This document shows, piece after piece, positions 34,617-42,081 of a DNA stretch of 64,000 nt. The position numbers were made by a program, and so were the translations under genes. The notes under the pieces are model-generated. The model searched no databases, was not told where the DNA came from, and saw only the letters and a list, made by a program, of their open reading frames with translations. Source of the stretch: CALOCN01 sp942491735 (GTDB lineage: Bacteria > Eisenbacteria > RBG-16-71-46 > JABDJR01); assembly GCA_942491735.1 (NCBI GenBank), contig CALOCN010000014.1, positions 2,480,001-2,544,000 on the forward strand. Reading direction: 5' to 3'. Each line of letters begins with the position of its first letter. The stretch's first letter is position 1.

Positions 34617-36005
34617 GTGCTCCGACTCCCCTTCGCCCTGCTCCTGGCCTTGCTCTGCGCGGCCCCGCTCGCCTGTGAGCGGGAGCCGGCCACCCCGCCC
34701 TCGGTGGTGTTCATCCTCATCGACACCCTGCGCGCGGACTATCTCGGCTGCTACGGGTTCGACGGCCCCATCTCCCCCAACGTGGATCGCATCGCCGAAA
34801 CGGCCTACGTCTTCGAACAGGGCTACGCCACCGCTCCCTGGACCAAACCGTCCATCGCGTCCCTGTTCACCTCGCTCTATCCGTTGGTGCACCAGGTGAC
34901 CAACCATGATGGACGCTGGTGGGGCGAAGGAAGTTCGGAGGTGGAGAAGGGCGTGCTGCCCGAGCGGGCCACCACCCTGGCCGAAGCGCTGGGGGCCCGC
35001 GGCTACACCACGGCGGCGTTCGTAGCCAACCCGTGGATCACCGCCGAGTACGGATTCGCCCAGGGGTTCGACACGTTCAACGCCGAAGGCTTCTACCCCC
35101 CCGCGACGAAGATCCTGGAACGCGCGATGGCCTGGCTCGACACCGCGCCGGTGGATCCGCTGTTTCTCTACCTGCACTTCATGGATGTGCACGGACCCTA
35201 CCGCGCCTCGGAACCGGGAGTCGCGTCGCTTGCCCGAAGCGCCTCGGTGCGTTCCGACATCACCCTGGATGACACGGCCTATGAGGCGATTCCCGCGTAT
35301 CTGCGCAAGCCCCCCTGGGCGTCACGCCCCGAGGCACGCCGGCTGGAGACCTGGCGGGCGCGCTACGGCGGCGGCATGCTCGATCTCGATGCGATGCTTG
35401 GCCTGCTCCTGGATCGGCTGGAACGGGACGGCCGGCTCGCCGACTCCTGGATCGTCATCACCAGCGATCATGGCGAGGAACTCTACGAGCACGGGGGCTG
35501 GAACCACGGGCAGACCCTGTTCGAGGAACAGATCCGGGTTCCGCTCATCCTCCGTCCCCCCGGCGGTCTGTCCGCCCGGCGGACAATCACCAGCACGGTC
35601 AGCCTCATGGACCTGCTGCCCACCCTGGTCCGCATTGCCGGGGGAACGGCCCCCCCGGGAATCCACGGAGAAGACCTGGCTCCCCTGTTGACCGGGGAAA
35701 CCCGGGAACGCTTCAACGTCTCGACGGCAACCACCGAGGGGCCGGAGTTGGCCAGCCTGCGCGCCGGGTCCTACAAGCTGGTTCTCGACCAGGCCAGCGG
35801 CGCGGCGCGGCTGTTCGACCTGGCCGAGGATCCCGGGGAGCAGGAGGATCTCGCACCCGGAAACCCCGAACTGACCCAACGGCTGGAAGCGGTGCTGCGC
35901 GAGACCGTGGCACGCGTGGCCCAGGGGGGCGCCTTCGAAGCCGGTTCGGTGGAGGAAACCGAGGCGCGGCGCGAAGTGCTGAAATCCCTGGGCTATATCG
36001 ACTGA
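34617..36005 (+). CDS. Secreted alkaline-phosphatase-superfamily sulfatase
   Basis: This 462-residue protein has a signal peptide (about 1-18, ending APLAC, possibly a weak lipobox). A sulfatase fold follows: FILIDTLRADYLGCYG with the metal-binding Asp, TAPWTKPSIASLFTS, ITSDHGEELYEHG with the Asp-His metal ligands, and WNHGQTLFEEQIRVPLI. The usual C/S-x-P-x-R nucleophile motif reads as T-K-P-S-I around residues 80-84, so the nucleophile could be the Thr before Lys. That would be more like a phosphoryl- or phosphoglycerol-transferase than a true formylglycine sulfatase. It follows a YfhO-type gene, suggesting envelope glycan modification. Confidence 0.85.
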   Translation: MLRLPFALLLALLCAAPLACEREPATPPSVVFILIDTLRADYLGCYGFDGPISPNVDRIAETAYVFEQGYATAPWTKPSIASLFTSLYPLVHQVTNHDGRWWGEGSSEVEKGVLPERATTLAEALGARGYTTAAFVANPWITAEYGFAQGFDTFNAEGFYPPATKILERAMAWLDTAPVDPLFLYLHFMDVHGPYRASEPGVASLARSASVRSDITLDDTAYEAIPAYLRKPPWASRPEARRLETWRARYGGGMLDLDAMLGLLLDRLERDGRLADSWIVITSDHGEELYEHGGWNHGQTLFEEQIRVPLILRPPGGLSARRTITSTVSLMDLLPTLVRIAGGTAPPGIHGEDLAPLLTGETRERFNVSTATTEGPELASLRAGSYKLVLDQASGAARLFDLAEDPGEQEDLAPGNPELTQRLEAVLRETVARVAQGGAFEAGSVEETEARREVLKSLGYID

Positions 36006-36014
36006 ATCGGGATG

Positions 36015-36091
36015 TGGTGGGCCCACCTGGGCTCGAACCAGGGACCGGACGGTTATGAGCCGTCTGCTCTAACCAACTGAGCTATAGGCCC
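36015..36091 (-). tRNA. tRNA with CAU anticodon (Ile2 or Met)
   Basis: The gene has a complete cloverleaf. Acceptor GGGCCTA pairs mostly with TGGGCCC, the D-arm is GCTCAGTTGGTTAGAGC, the anticodon stem GACGG/CCGTC has loop CTCATAA, the T-arm is CCTGGTTCGAGCCCAGG, and CCA is encoded. The GGGCCTATAGCTC start resembles bacterial tRNA-Ile. It may therefore be the lysidine-modified tRNA-Ile(CAU) reading AUA rather than elongator Met. It lacks initiator features. Confidence 0.9.
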
Positions 36092-36195
36092 GAACCGGCA
36101 AGAGTAGCGGATCGGCTCCCGATGGTCGATGATCGGGGCTCCCACCTTTCACCCGAGGGCGACGCCCTCACATCGTGCACCGGAGGATGAACCCG

Positions 36196-37074
36196 ATGAA
36201 CTGGCTCTTGGAAACCCTGGACGTCCAGGAACTGACTACCCGCGCCGTGTCATCGCTGCCCAGGATCGGGGCGGCGATCCTCGTGTTCCTCGTGTTCTGG
36301 GGGCTCTTCCGGGTAACCCGCGCCCCGCTCGGGGCCCTGCTGCGCAGGTCCGGTCTGCACGAGAAGCTGGTCGAGCTCGTGGTGGGCAGCATCTACCGCT
36401 ACGTGCTCCTCATCATGGGTCTGGTCATGGCCGCCGATCAGATGGGCATCAACGTCGCCGCCGCCCTGGCCGGTCTGGGGGTGGCGGGCATCGCGGTCGG
36501 GTTCGCGGCCCAGGACTCCCTGGCCAACATCATCGCCGGGTTCACCATCTTCATGGACAAGCCCTTCGTGGTCGGCGACTTCATCACCACCGAGGGCCAG
36601 TACGGAACGGTCTCCAACATCACCCTGCGCACCACCCGCATCCGCACCCCGCGCAACTCCTGGGTGATCCTGCCCAACAAGACCATTATCGATTCGATCC
36701 TGGAAAACCACAGCAAGAACGGCGAACTGCGGGTGGAGGTCCCGGTCGGCATTGCCTACAAGGAGGACATCCCCACCGCGCGCACGGTGCTGCTCGCCGC
36801 GGTGCAGGGGCTTCCGGAAGTTCTCGACGCCCCCGAGCCGGACGTGGTGGTCTCGGGACTGGGCGGCTCGAGCGTGGACCTCATGGTCCGGGTCTGGATC
36901 AGCAACGCCCAGAGTGAACGGGGTGTCGAAGCCGGGGTGGTGGAGGCGTGCAAGCTCGCCCTCGACGCGGCGAACATCGAGATCCCCTTCCCGCATCTCC
37001 AGCTCTTCGTGGAGAACGTGGAGGATCGGGTCTGGGATCGCGCGGCCCGGTTGACCGGCAAGCCCACCGGCTAG
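36196..37074 (+). CDS. MscS-type mechanosensitive channel
   Basis: This 292-residue inner-membrane channel releases osmolytes under hypo-osmotic shock. Two or three N-terminal helices precede the pore helix AALAGLGVAGIAVGFAAQDSL with its alternating Gly/Ala. Next come the conserved FIFMDKPFVVGDFI and the beta domain VSNITLRTTRIRTPRNSWVILPN. Next comes the alpha/beta C-terminal domain ending SFPHLQL-like (IPFPHLQLFVENV). ATG 36196 has GGAGG 9 nt upstream; two further in-frame starts lie just before it. Close to the E. coli MscS length of 286. Confidence 0.95.
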   Translation: MNWLLETLDVQELTTRAVSSLPRIGAAILVFLVFWGLFRVTRAPLGALLRRSGLHEKLVELVVGSIYRYVLLIMGLVMAADQMGINVAAALAGLGVAGIAVGFAAQDSLANIIAGFTIFMDKPFVVGDFITTEGQYGTVSNITLRTTRIRTPRNSWVILPNKTIIDSILENHSKNGELRVEVPVGIAYKEDIPTARTVLLAAVQGLPEVLDAPEPDVVVSGLGGSSVDLMVRVWISNAQSERGVEAGVVEACKLALDAANIEIPFPHLQLFVENVEDRVWDRAARLTGKPTG

Positions 37075-37096
37075 GGCGGACCGGCAGGCAAATTCA

Positions 37097-37135
37097 GAAA
37101 AAAACGGGGAGCCCGTGCGGCTCCCCGTTTCTCAT
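37097..37135. terminator. Bidirectional intrinsic terminator
   Basis: ACGGGGAGCC and GGCTCCCCGT form a 10-bp stem with loop CGTGC (37104-37128). Seven A residues precede it, giving a U-run for the minus strand, and TTTCTCATTT follows it for the plus strand. It separates the convergent MscS and PA-domain protease genes. Confidence 0.9.
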
Positions 37136-37151
37136 TTCGTATCCGCGGATA

Positions 37152-38837
37152 TCAGTTCAGCACGACCATGCGCCGCGTCTCGACCTGGTCCCGGGTCTTG
37201 AGGCGATACAGATAGACCCCGGAGGCCACCGGCTCACCCAGGCTGTTCGTCCCGTCCCAGCGCACGGTGTGGTTCGAGGCTTCCAGTTCCCCGTCGACCA
37301 GATCCCGCACCAGACGCCCGGCCAGGTCGAAGATCCGTAGCGACGCGGGTCCCGCTTCGGGGAGGGTGAAGGTGATGCGGGTCCCGGCCCGGAAGGGGTT
37401 CGGGGTGTTCGCGAGCAGGAACGACGGCTGGATCACGTCGTCCGCGGCCGAGGTGTCGTCCACCCACCCGATGTCGGAGAAGTGGGCCAGGGTCAGATCC
37501 ACGTCGCTGGAGAGATCGTCGTTGATGGCCGGCTCCATGAGGAGATTGGGCAACGCTTCGGTGTCCCAGTGCGAGATCGACGATCCCCCCTCGACCGGGT
37601 TCGGCGCGTAGACCTGCACCCGGTTCTGGCTGTCCGCTCCGGCAAGGTCGCCGGGATCGAGCTTGATGGTCACGTTGACCCCCACGCCCAGCTGCGCCTT
37701 GATGAGGTTGCCGTCCCCCTGGGAGACCATGACCGCGGGGATGGTGATGGTGGGATCGCTCCCCCCCATGGTGATGGTGCCGGCCGCGTTGTTGGCAATG
37801 ATGACCGCGAGAGCCCCCTCGTCCTGGGCCGACTTGACCTTCACCGTGAAGTTGCACGCGCCACGATCGATGAGGGCGATCTTCCCGGCCAGCGCCGCGC
37901 CGTTGACGATCGCGTCGCAGCCGTCGTTGACCGGAGCCACCGCGTCCTCGACCAGCACCACGTCGCCGGTCACCCCGGCGTTGGTCACCGCGGGGCCGAA
38001 GGCGGCCGTACCCACGGTCAACGGCGAAGGAACCGCTCCGGCGTTGACAAAGATCTTGGGGGTCCCGCCCAGGTAGAGCGGCGAAGCGGCGGTGACCACC
38101 GGGCCGGTCCACACCACGTTTCCGGTGTTGACCGCCGAAGCCGCCCGCTGCCCGTTGGTCATGGCCGGCCACAGCAAGCCGCTCGTGTTGTCCCGGAGGA
38201 ACGACGTGTAGATATCCGGGAAGCCCAGGAACTGCGTGCCGCTTCCCAGGTTCACGAACCCACTGAAGCCGAGCCCGTGGCCCAGCTCGTGCAGCACCAC
38301 CGGCAACAACTCGACGTCGTTGCCTTCGTTGCCGTCCAGCCCGTAGTACCAGTTGGTCCCGGCCAGGCAGTTGTTGTTGTTGTCGATGCTCGAGTTGAAG
38401 GTGGCCGAGATGTCGTTGCTGCCGGGTTCCTGATCGGAACCGGCGAGCTTGTTGGCCAGGGCCACGTGGTACCAGGTCCCGGCGACCTCGGCGCCGGTGA
38501 AGTCCCGGAGCACGTCGATGGGCCCGGCCGACCCGAGCACCGCGCTGCTTGCGTCACACGACTGCGGGTTGAACCGGGACTCGACCCGGATCTCCACCGC
38601 GCTGGGGAGCAGGGCGCCCCAGATGTTCGCCGCCTCCTGGAAGACGTTCAGGCGCTGCTGTCCGATGGTGACCCCGGGGTTCCCCCCGACCGGAGCGACC
38701 ACGGTGGGATCGTTGAACCCCTCCCCCGCGCCGTCGAGGTTGACGATGGTAATGGTGGCGGCCTGGGTGGGTGCCGCGAACAGGGCGCAGACGGTCAGGG
38801 CAAAGACGAGGTGCAGGACCGGGTGAAAGCGCTTCAT
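37152..38837 (-). CDS. Secreted PA-domain metalloprotease with C-terminal sorting domain
   Basis: This 561-residue protein has a signal peptide (1-27) and a metalloprotease-like domain with HELGHGLGFSGF (HExxH 183-187). A protease-associated domain follows (about 290-390, including GKIALIDRGACNFTVKVK and AQDEGALAVIIANN). The C-terminal FlgD/T9SS-like Ig domain (about 475-561) contains NTPNPFRAGTRITF and ASGVYLYRLKT. The residue where metzincins have a third His or Asp is Gly, so zinc binding may use a more distant ligand. The last domain is typical of secretion/anchoring signals in FCB bacteria. The start overlaps the upstream small secreted protein stop by one base group (TGATG). Confidence 0.85.
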   Translation of the reverse strand: MKRFHPVLHLVFALTVCALFAAPTQAATITIVNLDGAGEGFNDPTVVAPVGGNPGVTIGQQRLNVFQEAANIWGALLPSAVEIRVESRFNPQSCDASSAVLGSAGPIDVLRDFTGAEVAGTWYHVALANKLAGSDQEPGSNDISATFNSSIDNNNNCLAGTNWYYGLDGNEGNDVELLPVVLHELGHGLGFSGFVNLGSGTQFLGFPDIYTSFLRDNTSGLLWPAMTNGQRAASAVNTGNVVWTGPVVTAASPLYLGGTPKIFVNAGAVPSPLTVGTAAFGPAVTNAGVTGDVVLVEDAVAPVNDGCDAIVNGAALAGKIALIDRGACNFTVKVKSAQDEGALAVIIANNAAGTITMGGSDPTITIPAVMVSQGDGNLIKAQLGVGVNVTIKLDPGDLAGADSQNRVQVYAPNPVEGGSSISHWDTEALPNLLMEPAINDDLSSDVDLTLAHFSDIGWVDDTSAADDVIQPSFLLANTPNPFRAGTRITFTLPEAGPASLRIFDLAGRLVRDLVDGELEASNHTVRWDGTNSLGEPVASGVYLYRLKTRDQVETRRMVVLN

Positions 38838-39295
38838 CACTGCACCTCCAGGGTCTGCGTCGCGGCACCGGTTCCCTGCAGATGACCGGCGACATGATCG
38901 GCCTCGTCGGAGCACAGGAAGGTCTTGCCGTTGGGTCCGATGTGCGCCACCGACGCACTCTGGAACCGTCCCTGGAGATGCACGCGAACCGATCCGTCGG
39001 CCCGGTACTCCGGGTGCAGTCCCTCGGTGTCCCGACGCAGCGCTTCGATCGTTCCGGGATCCAACGTCTCCGCGGCAGAGGCCAGCCCCACCCGCACGCG
39101 TCCGGTCTCGGGATCCAGGGTCGCTCGCATGGCCGCGTGGCCGGGGGCGTAGGACTCCGCCGGAGCCGGCTGAGCCGATACGGGATGCCTGCTCGAGAAA
39201 ACACCGGACATCTGGGCGATCGCGGTCGCGGCCAGGGCAAGCGCGAGGGCGCCGCCCAGGGCACGGAGAGGGGTCAACCGAGGTGGAGTCATCAT
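38837..39295 (-). CDS. Small secreted protein upstream of the PA-domain protease
   Basis: This 152-residue protein has an N-terminal hydrophobic segment (about 10-30). An alanine-rich spacer and a compact domain follow, containing SYAPGHAAMRATLDPETGRV, VHLQGRFQSASVAHIGPNG and FLCSDEADHVAGH. I do not recognise a family. The ATG has AAAGGAA upstream. Its stop overlaps the protease start, so the pair are probably co-translated. It could be a chaperone, inhibitor or substrate of the protease; this is speculation from position. Confidence 0.65.
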   Translation of the reverse strand: MMTPPRLTPLRALGGALALALAATAIAQMSGVFSSRHPVSAQPAPAESYAPGHAAMRATLDPETGRVRVGLASAAETLDPGTIEALRRDTEGLHPEYRADGSVRVHLQGRFQSASVAHIGPNGKTFLCSDEADHVAGHLQGTGAATQTLEVQ

Positions 39296-39421
39296 GGAGT
39301 TCCTTTGGGGATCAGCGGTCAGGCAGGATGGGCGTCAGGTTGAGGCCAAACCAACTGGAATGGTATCGAAATGTGGATACCGCTTCAACCCTTGCTGCCA
39401 CCGCCAATTGCGAGGATTCTT

Positions 39422-40012
39422 TCATCCCCCGCATCGACGGCGCACCCGCACCTGGGCGCCACCGTGATAGGTGACGAGAATGGCGCCGGAAGTGGCGTAG
39501 TCGGCGAAGAGCTGATCCACGACCCACACTTCGGCCGGCCACGGATAGACAAAGACCACGTCGAACGCGGTGGGGCAAAACCCCAACGCCCGTTCCCAGC
39601 CGGACCGATCGATCTCCCCGCGGTGTATTCCCGGCGGCTGATAGTTCCCCTCGTGGAACGTCGCGGTCAGGCCATGGTCGGTGGCCAACCGACGCGCCTG
39701 CACCAGCAGACCGGGGTCGATCTCGATCCCCCGGGCCTCGTAGCCCAGGAGTTCGGCGAGACAGGTGGCGCCACCCAGGCCGCTGCCCCACTCGCAGAAC
39801 GACCGCCCCCGGGTCTGGCCGGCCTCGCGCAACCACCGCAACACCGGGAGCAGGATGCGGGGATCCGAGCCCACGTATTCGGCAGGTCCGCCATCGAAGC
39901 GTTGCATGCGGCGAACGACGTCGTTGAGGAACCGGGTCAGGCTCCCGGGTGCGGAGGGATCCAGCGCGGGCGTCTCGATCTCCTCGATCCGCGGGTCGGG
40001 CGAGGTCCTCAT
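39422..40012 (-). CDS. Class I SAM-dependent methyltransferase-like protein
   Basis: This 196-residue protein has a Rossmann methyltransferase core. Motif I is FCEWGSGLGGATCLAELLG with the glycine-rich SAM loop, then EARGIEIDPGLLVQARRLA with the acidic ribose-binding Glu. FDVVFVYPWPAEV occupies the motif IV position. The substrate is unknown. Its ATG overlaps the stop of the upstream membrane-TPR gene (ATGA). No gene lies in the 126 bp between this gene and the next small secreted gene, except a TACCAT -10-like element. Confidence 0.78.
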   Translation of the reverse strand: MRTSPDPRIEEIETPALDPSAPGSLTRFLNDVVRRMQRFDGGPAEYVGSDPRILLPVLRWLREAGQTRGRSFCEWGSGLGGATCLAELLGYEARGIEIDPGLLVQARRLATDHGLTATFHEGNYQPPGIHRGEIDRSGWERALGFCPTAFDVVFVYPWPAEVWVVDQLFADYATSGAILVTYHGGAQVRVRRRCGG

Positions 40013-41967
40013 GGGGACGCCGAGTCCAGGAAGGCGCGGACCCGTTGCGCTCCCGGGCCGTCCGGTCGCAACGCGAGGTAGCGTGTGAACGGGGCCCGGG
40101 CCTCACCCGGACGCCCCGCCTGGATGAGGGCGACGCCCAGGTTGTAGTGCGCGTCGGCGAAGTCCGGCTGCTGGGCGACGCTGGTGCGCAGGGCCTCGAT
40201 CGCTTCCTCGAACTGTTTGAGTTCGACCAGGCATGCGCCCAGGACGTTGTAGGCCGCGGCATAGTCCGGTTCCAGTTCCACCGCGAGACGACAGGCGGCC
40301 ACCGCTTCCGCCGGTCGTCCGGTGGCCCGGAAAACCACACCCAGGTTGTAGTGGGCGGGTGCGTACCGGCGATCCACTTCCAGGGCCTGGTGAAGTTCGG
40401 CCAGGGCGTCCTCGATACGACCCTGTTCGAAAGCGATCTCCGCCGCGGCAATGCGTAGCCGCGGATTACCGGGAAACGCCTGCACCGCGCGAGCCATGGA
40501 TGCGGCTGCGGCGTCCAACCGTCCGCTTTCCCGTTCCAGGGTCCCCAGCGACTCCCATCCGTAGGCTTCACCGTGCTCCGAGAGCACCGCGGTCTGCATC
40601 AGCCGGCGAAACCGCGCCTCGGCCGCCTCGGCGTTCGCGTTGACCGAGACCCACAACCCGGTGTGGATGACCGAGACCAGCAACACCACCCAGGCCGCCC
40701 GAAGGAGTGGGAGCCGCCCTTCGATCCCCTCCCCCAGACGCAATACGACGAACAGGGTGAGCGGAAGCGCACTTGCCGAGAGGATATCCCAGTCGCGAAA
40801 CGCGCCGATCTCGGGGTTGATGACCAGGGTGAACAGCAGCGTTCCCAACGCGGCCGCGCCGACCACGGTGGTTTCCGGTCGCCCCGGTCCGCGACGCCGC
40901 GACCAGCCGGCCAGCGCGACCAGGCTTGCCGGCGCGGCCAGGAGCAGCGCGTTGAGCGCGTCGAAAGCATGCAGGGGCGAGAACAACCGATACGCCTGGA
41001 AGCTCCCGAGCGCGCCCCACGCCGGAAGAAACTGGCTGGCACGGGTCGCGGTCATGGCCTCGCCGGGACGGAACCCGGCCGCCATCATCAGGACCAACGC
41101 AAGGGTGAGACCGGCCAGGGCGTATCCCGCGGCGATCAACACGGCCCGGCCCCGACTGCGGCCGAATCCGCGGGAGGTTGCAAGAAAAGGCAACACCACG
41201 AGCGCGGGACCCATCGAGGCCATGGAGACGTGCAGGGCCGCCGCGAACGCGAAGGCGACCACCGGGGCCCACCCCCCGACCCGACCCTGGGCCGCGGAAC
41301 ACGCGGTCCAGAGAAACACCCCTTGCGCCGCGAAGGGCAGTGCGTAGTTCTCCACGTAACCGAAGAAAACCTGGACGCATCCCACCGTGAGCAGGCCAAC
41401 CCCCAGGAGCACCCGCTCGGCCCCGGAGCGTCCCAGACGCGCGGACACCGCCACCGCGGCCAACACGAACAGCACACCCGACACGCCGGAAAGCACGCGG
41501 TAGGAAACAACCGGGTCCCATCCCCCACCCAGCGCGTGGACGCCCCGAAGCACCCAGAAGGTGAGTGGCGCGCGATCCACCCGGGGGGTCTGCTCCCAGG
41601 CCAAGCCGGCCAGGTCCCGCAGGTAGAGCGCACCATCCCCAAGCAGGTGAATCGCCGAGGGAAAGGCCATGAACAGCCCGCCGGCAAGCGCGGCGAGGCC
41701 GGCAACTCCCATCGCCCGGCGCGCGGGCGTTGCGGCAACCGCGTGGCCCAGCGCGGCCACCGGTCCCGACCACCGTCGACCCAGGAACGGGAGCGGCAGG
41801 AGCACCAGCCCCACCCCCACCAGCAAGCCGGCCCCGGGTACATAGCGAGCCACGTCGACTCCCCAGATCGGAACCCCCGGCAACGCGACCGCGAGCAGGT
41901 GCAAGGCCAGATAGAGCATCCCGGCCGCAGCCAATCGAAGGGACGGGGAGGCGGGATGGGGTGTCAT
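40009..41967 (-). CDS. Polytopic membrane protein with C-terminal TPR repeats
   Basis: This 652-residue protein has about ten to twelve membrane helices in residues 10-440. A soluble array of at least four TPR units follows (about 450-645), for example ALEVDRRYAPAHYNLGVVFR, AVELEPDYAAAYNVLGACLV and SVAQQPDFADAHYNLGVALI. The membrane part resembles PMT/GT-C-like proteins, with an acidic DGALYLRDLAGLAWEQTPRVD loop, but no diagnostic catalytic motif is certain. It may be a glycosyltransferase-like membrane protein with a TPR protein-docking domain. TAGGAT lies 8 nt before the ATG and no Shine-Dalgarno sequence is seen, so it may be leaderless. Confidence 0.75.
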   Translation of the reverse strand: MTPHPASPSLRLAAAGMLYLALHLLAVALPGVPIWGVDVARYVPGAGLLVGVGLVLLPLPFLGRRWSGPVAALGHAVAATPARRAMGVAGLAALAGGLFMAFPSAIHLLGDGALYLRDLAGLAWEQTPRVDRAPLTFWVLRGVHALGGGWDPVVSYRVLSGVSGVLFVLAAVAVSARLGRSGAERVLLGVGLLTVGCVQVFFGYVENYALPFAAQGVFLWTACSAAQGRVGGWAPVVAFAFAAALHVSMASMGPALVVLPFLATSRGFGRSRGRAVLIAAGYALAGLTLALVLMMAAGFRPGEAMTATRASQFLPAWGALGSFQAYRLFSPLHAFDALNALLLAAPASLVALAGWSRRRGPGRPETTVVGAAALGTLLFTLVINPEIGAFRDWDILSASALPLTLFVVLRLGEGIEGRLPLLRAAWVVLLVSVIHTGLWVSVNANAEAAEARFRRLMQTAVLSEHGEAYGWESLGTLERESGRLDAAAASMARAVQAFPGNPRLRIAAAEIAFEQGRIEDALAELHQALEVDRRYAPAHYNLGVVFRATGRPAEAVAACRLAVELEPDYAAAYNVLGACLVELKQFEEAIEALRTSVAQQPDFADAHYNLGVALIQAGRPGEARAPFTRYLALRPDGPGAQRVRAFLDSASP

Positions 41968-41975
41968 GAGCGCCG

Positions 41976-41981
41976 ATCCTA
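41976..41981 (-). promoter_or_regulatory. -10-like TAGGAT before the membrane-TPR gene (leaderless candidate)
   Basis: On the minus strand TAGGAT lies 8 nt before ATG 41967, with no Shine-Dalgarno sequence. The divergent kinase gene has a similar arrangement on the other side of the same 114-bp intergenic region. Confidence 0.4.
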
Positions 41982-42067
41982 ACACCCGCCGCAGGAGGCA
42001 ATCACGCTTGCCGCGATACTCGCAGGGACCGCTCCAACGCGTGTTCCTACAAGCGATTTCGCTGTGC

Positions 42068-42073
42068 TACCAT
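42068..42073 (+). promoter_or_regulatory. -10-like TACCAT before the kinase gene (leaderless candidate)
   Basis: TACCAT lies 8 nt before ATG 42082 and there is no purine-rich ribosome binding site in the gap. The -35 is not recognisable. Confidence 0.4.
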
Positions 42074-42081
42074 GCGCGGCC

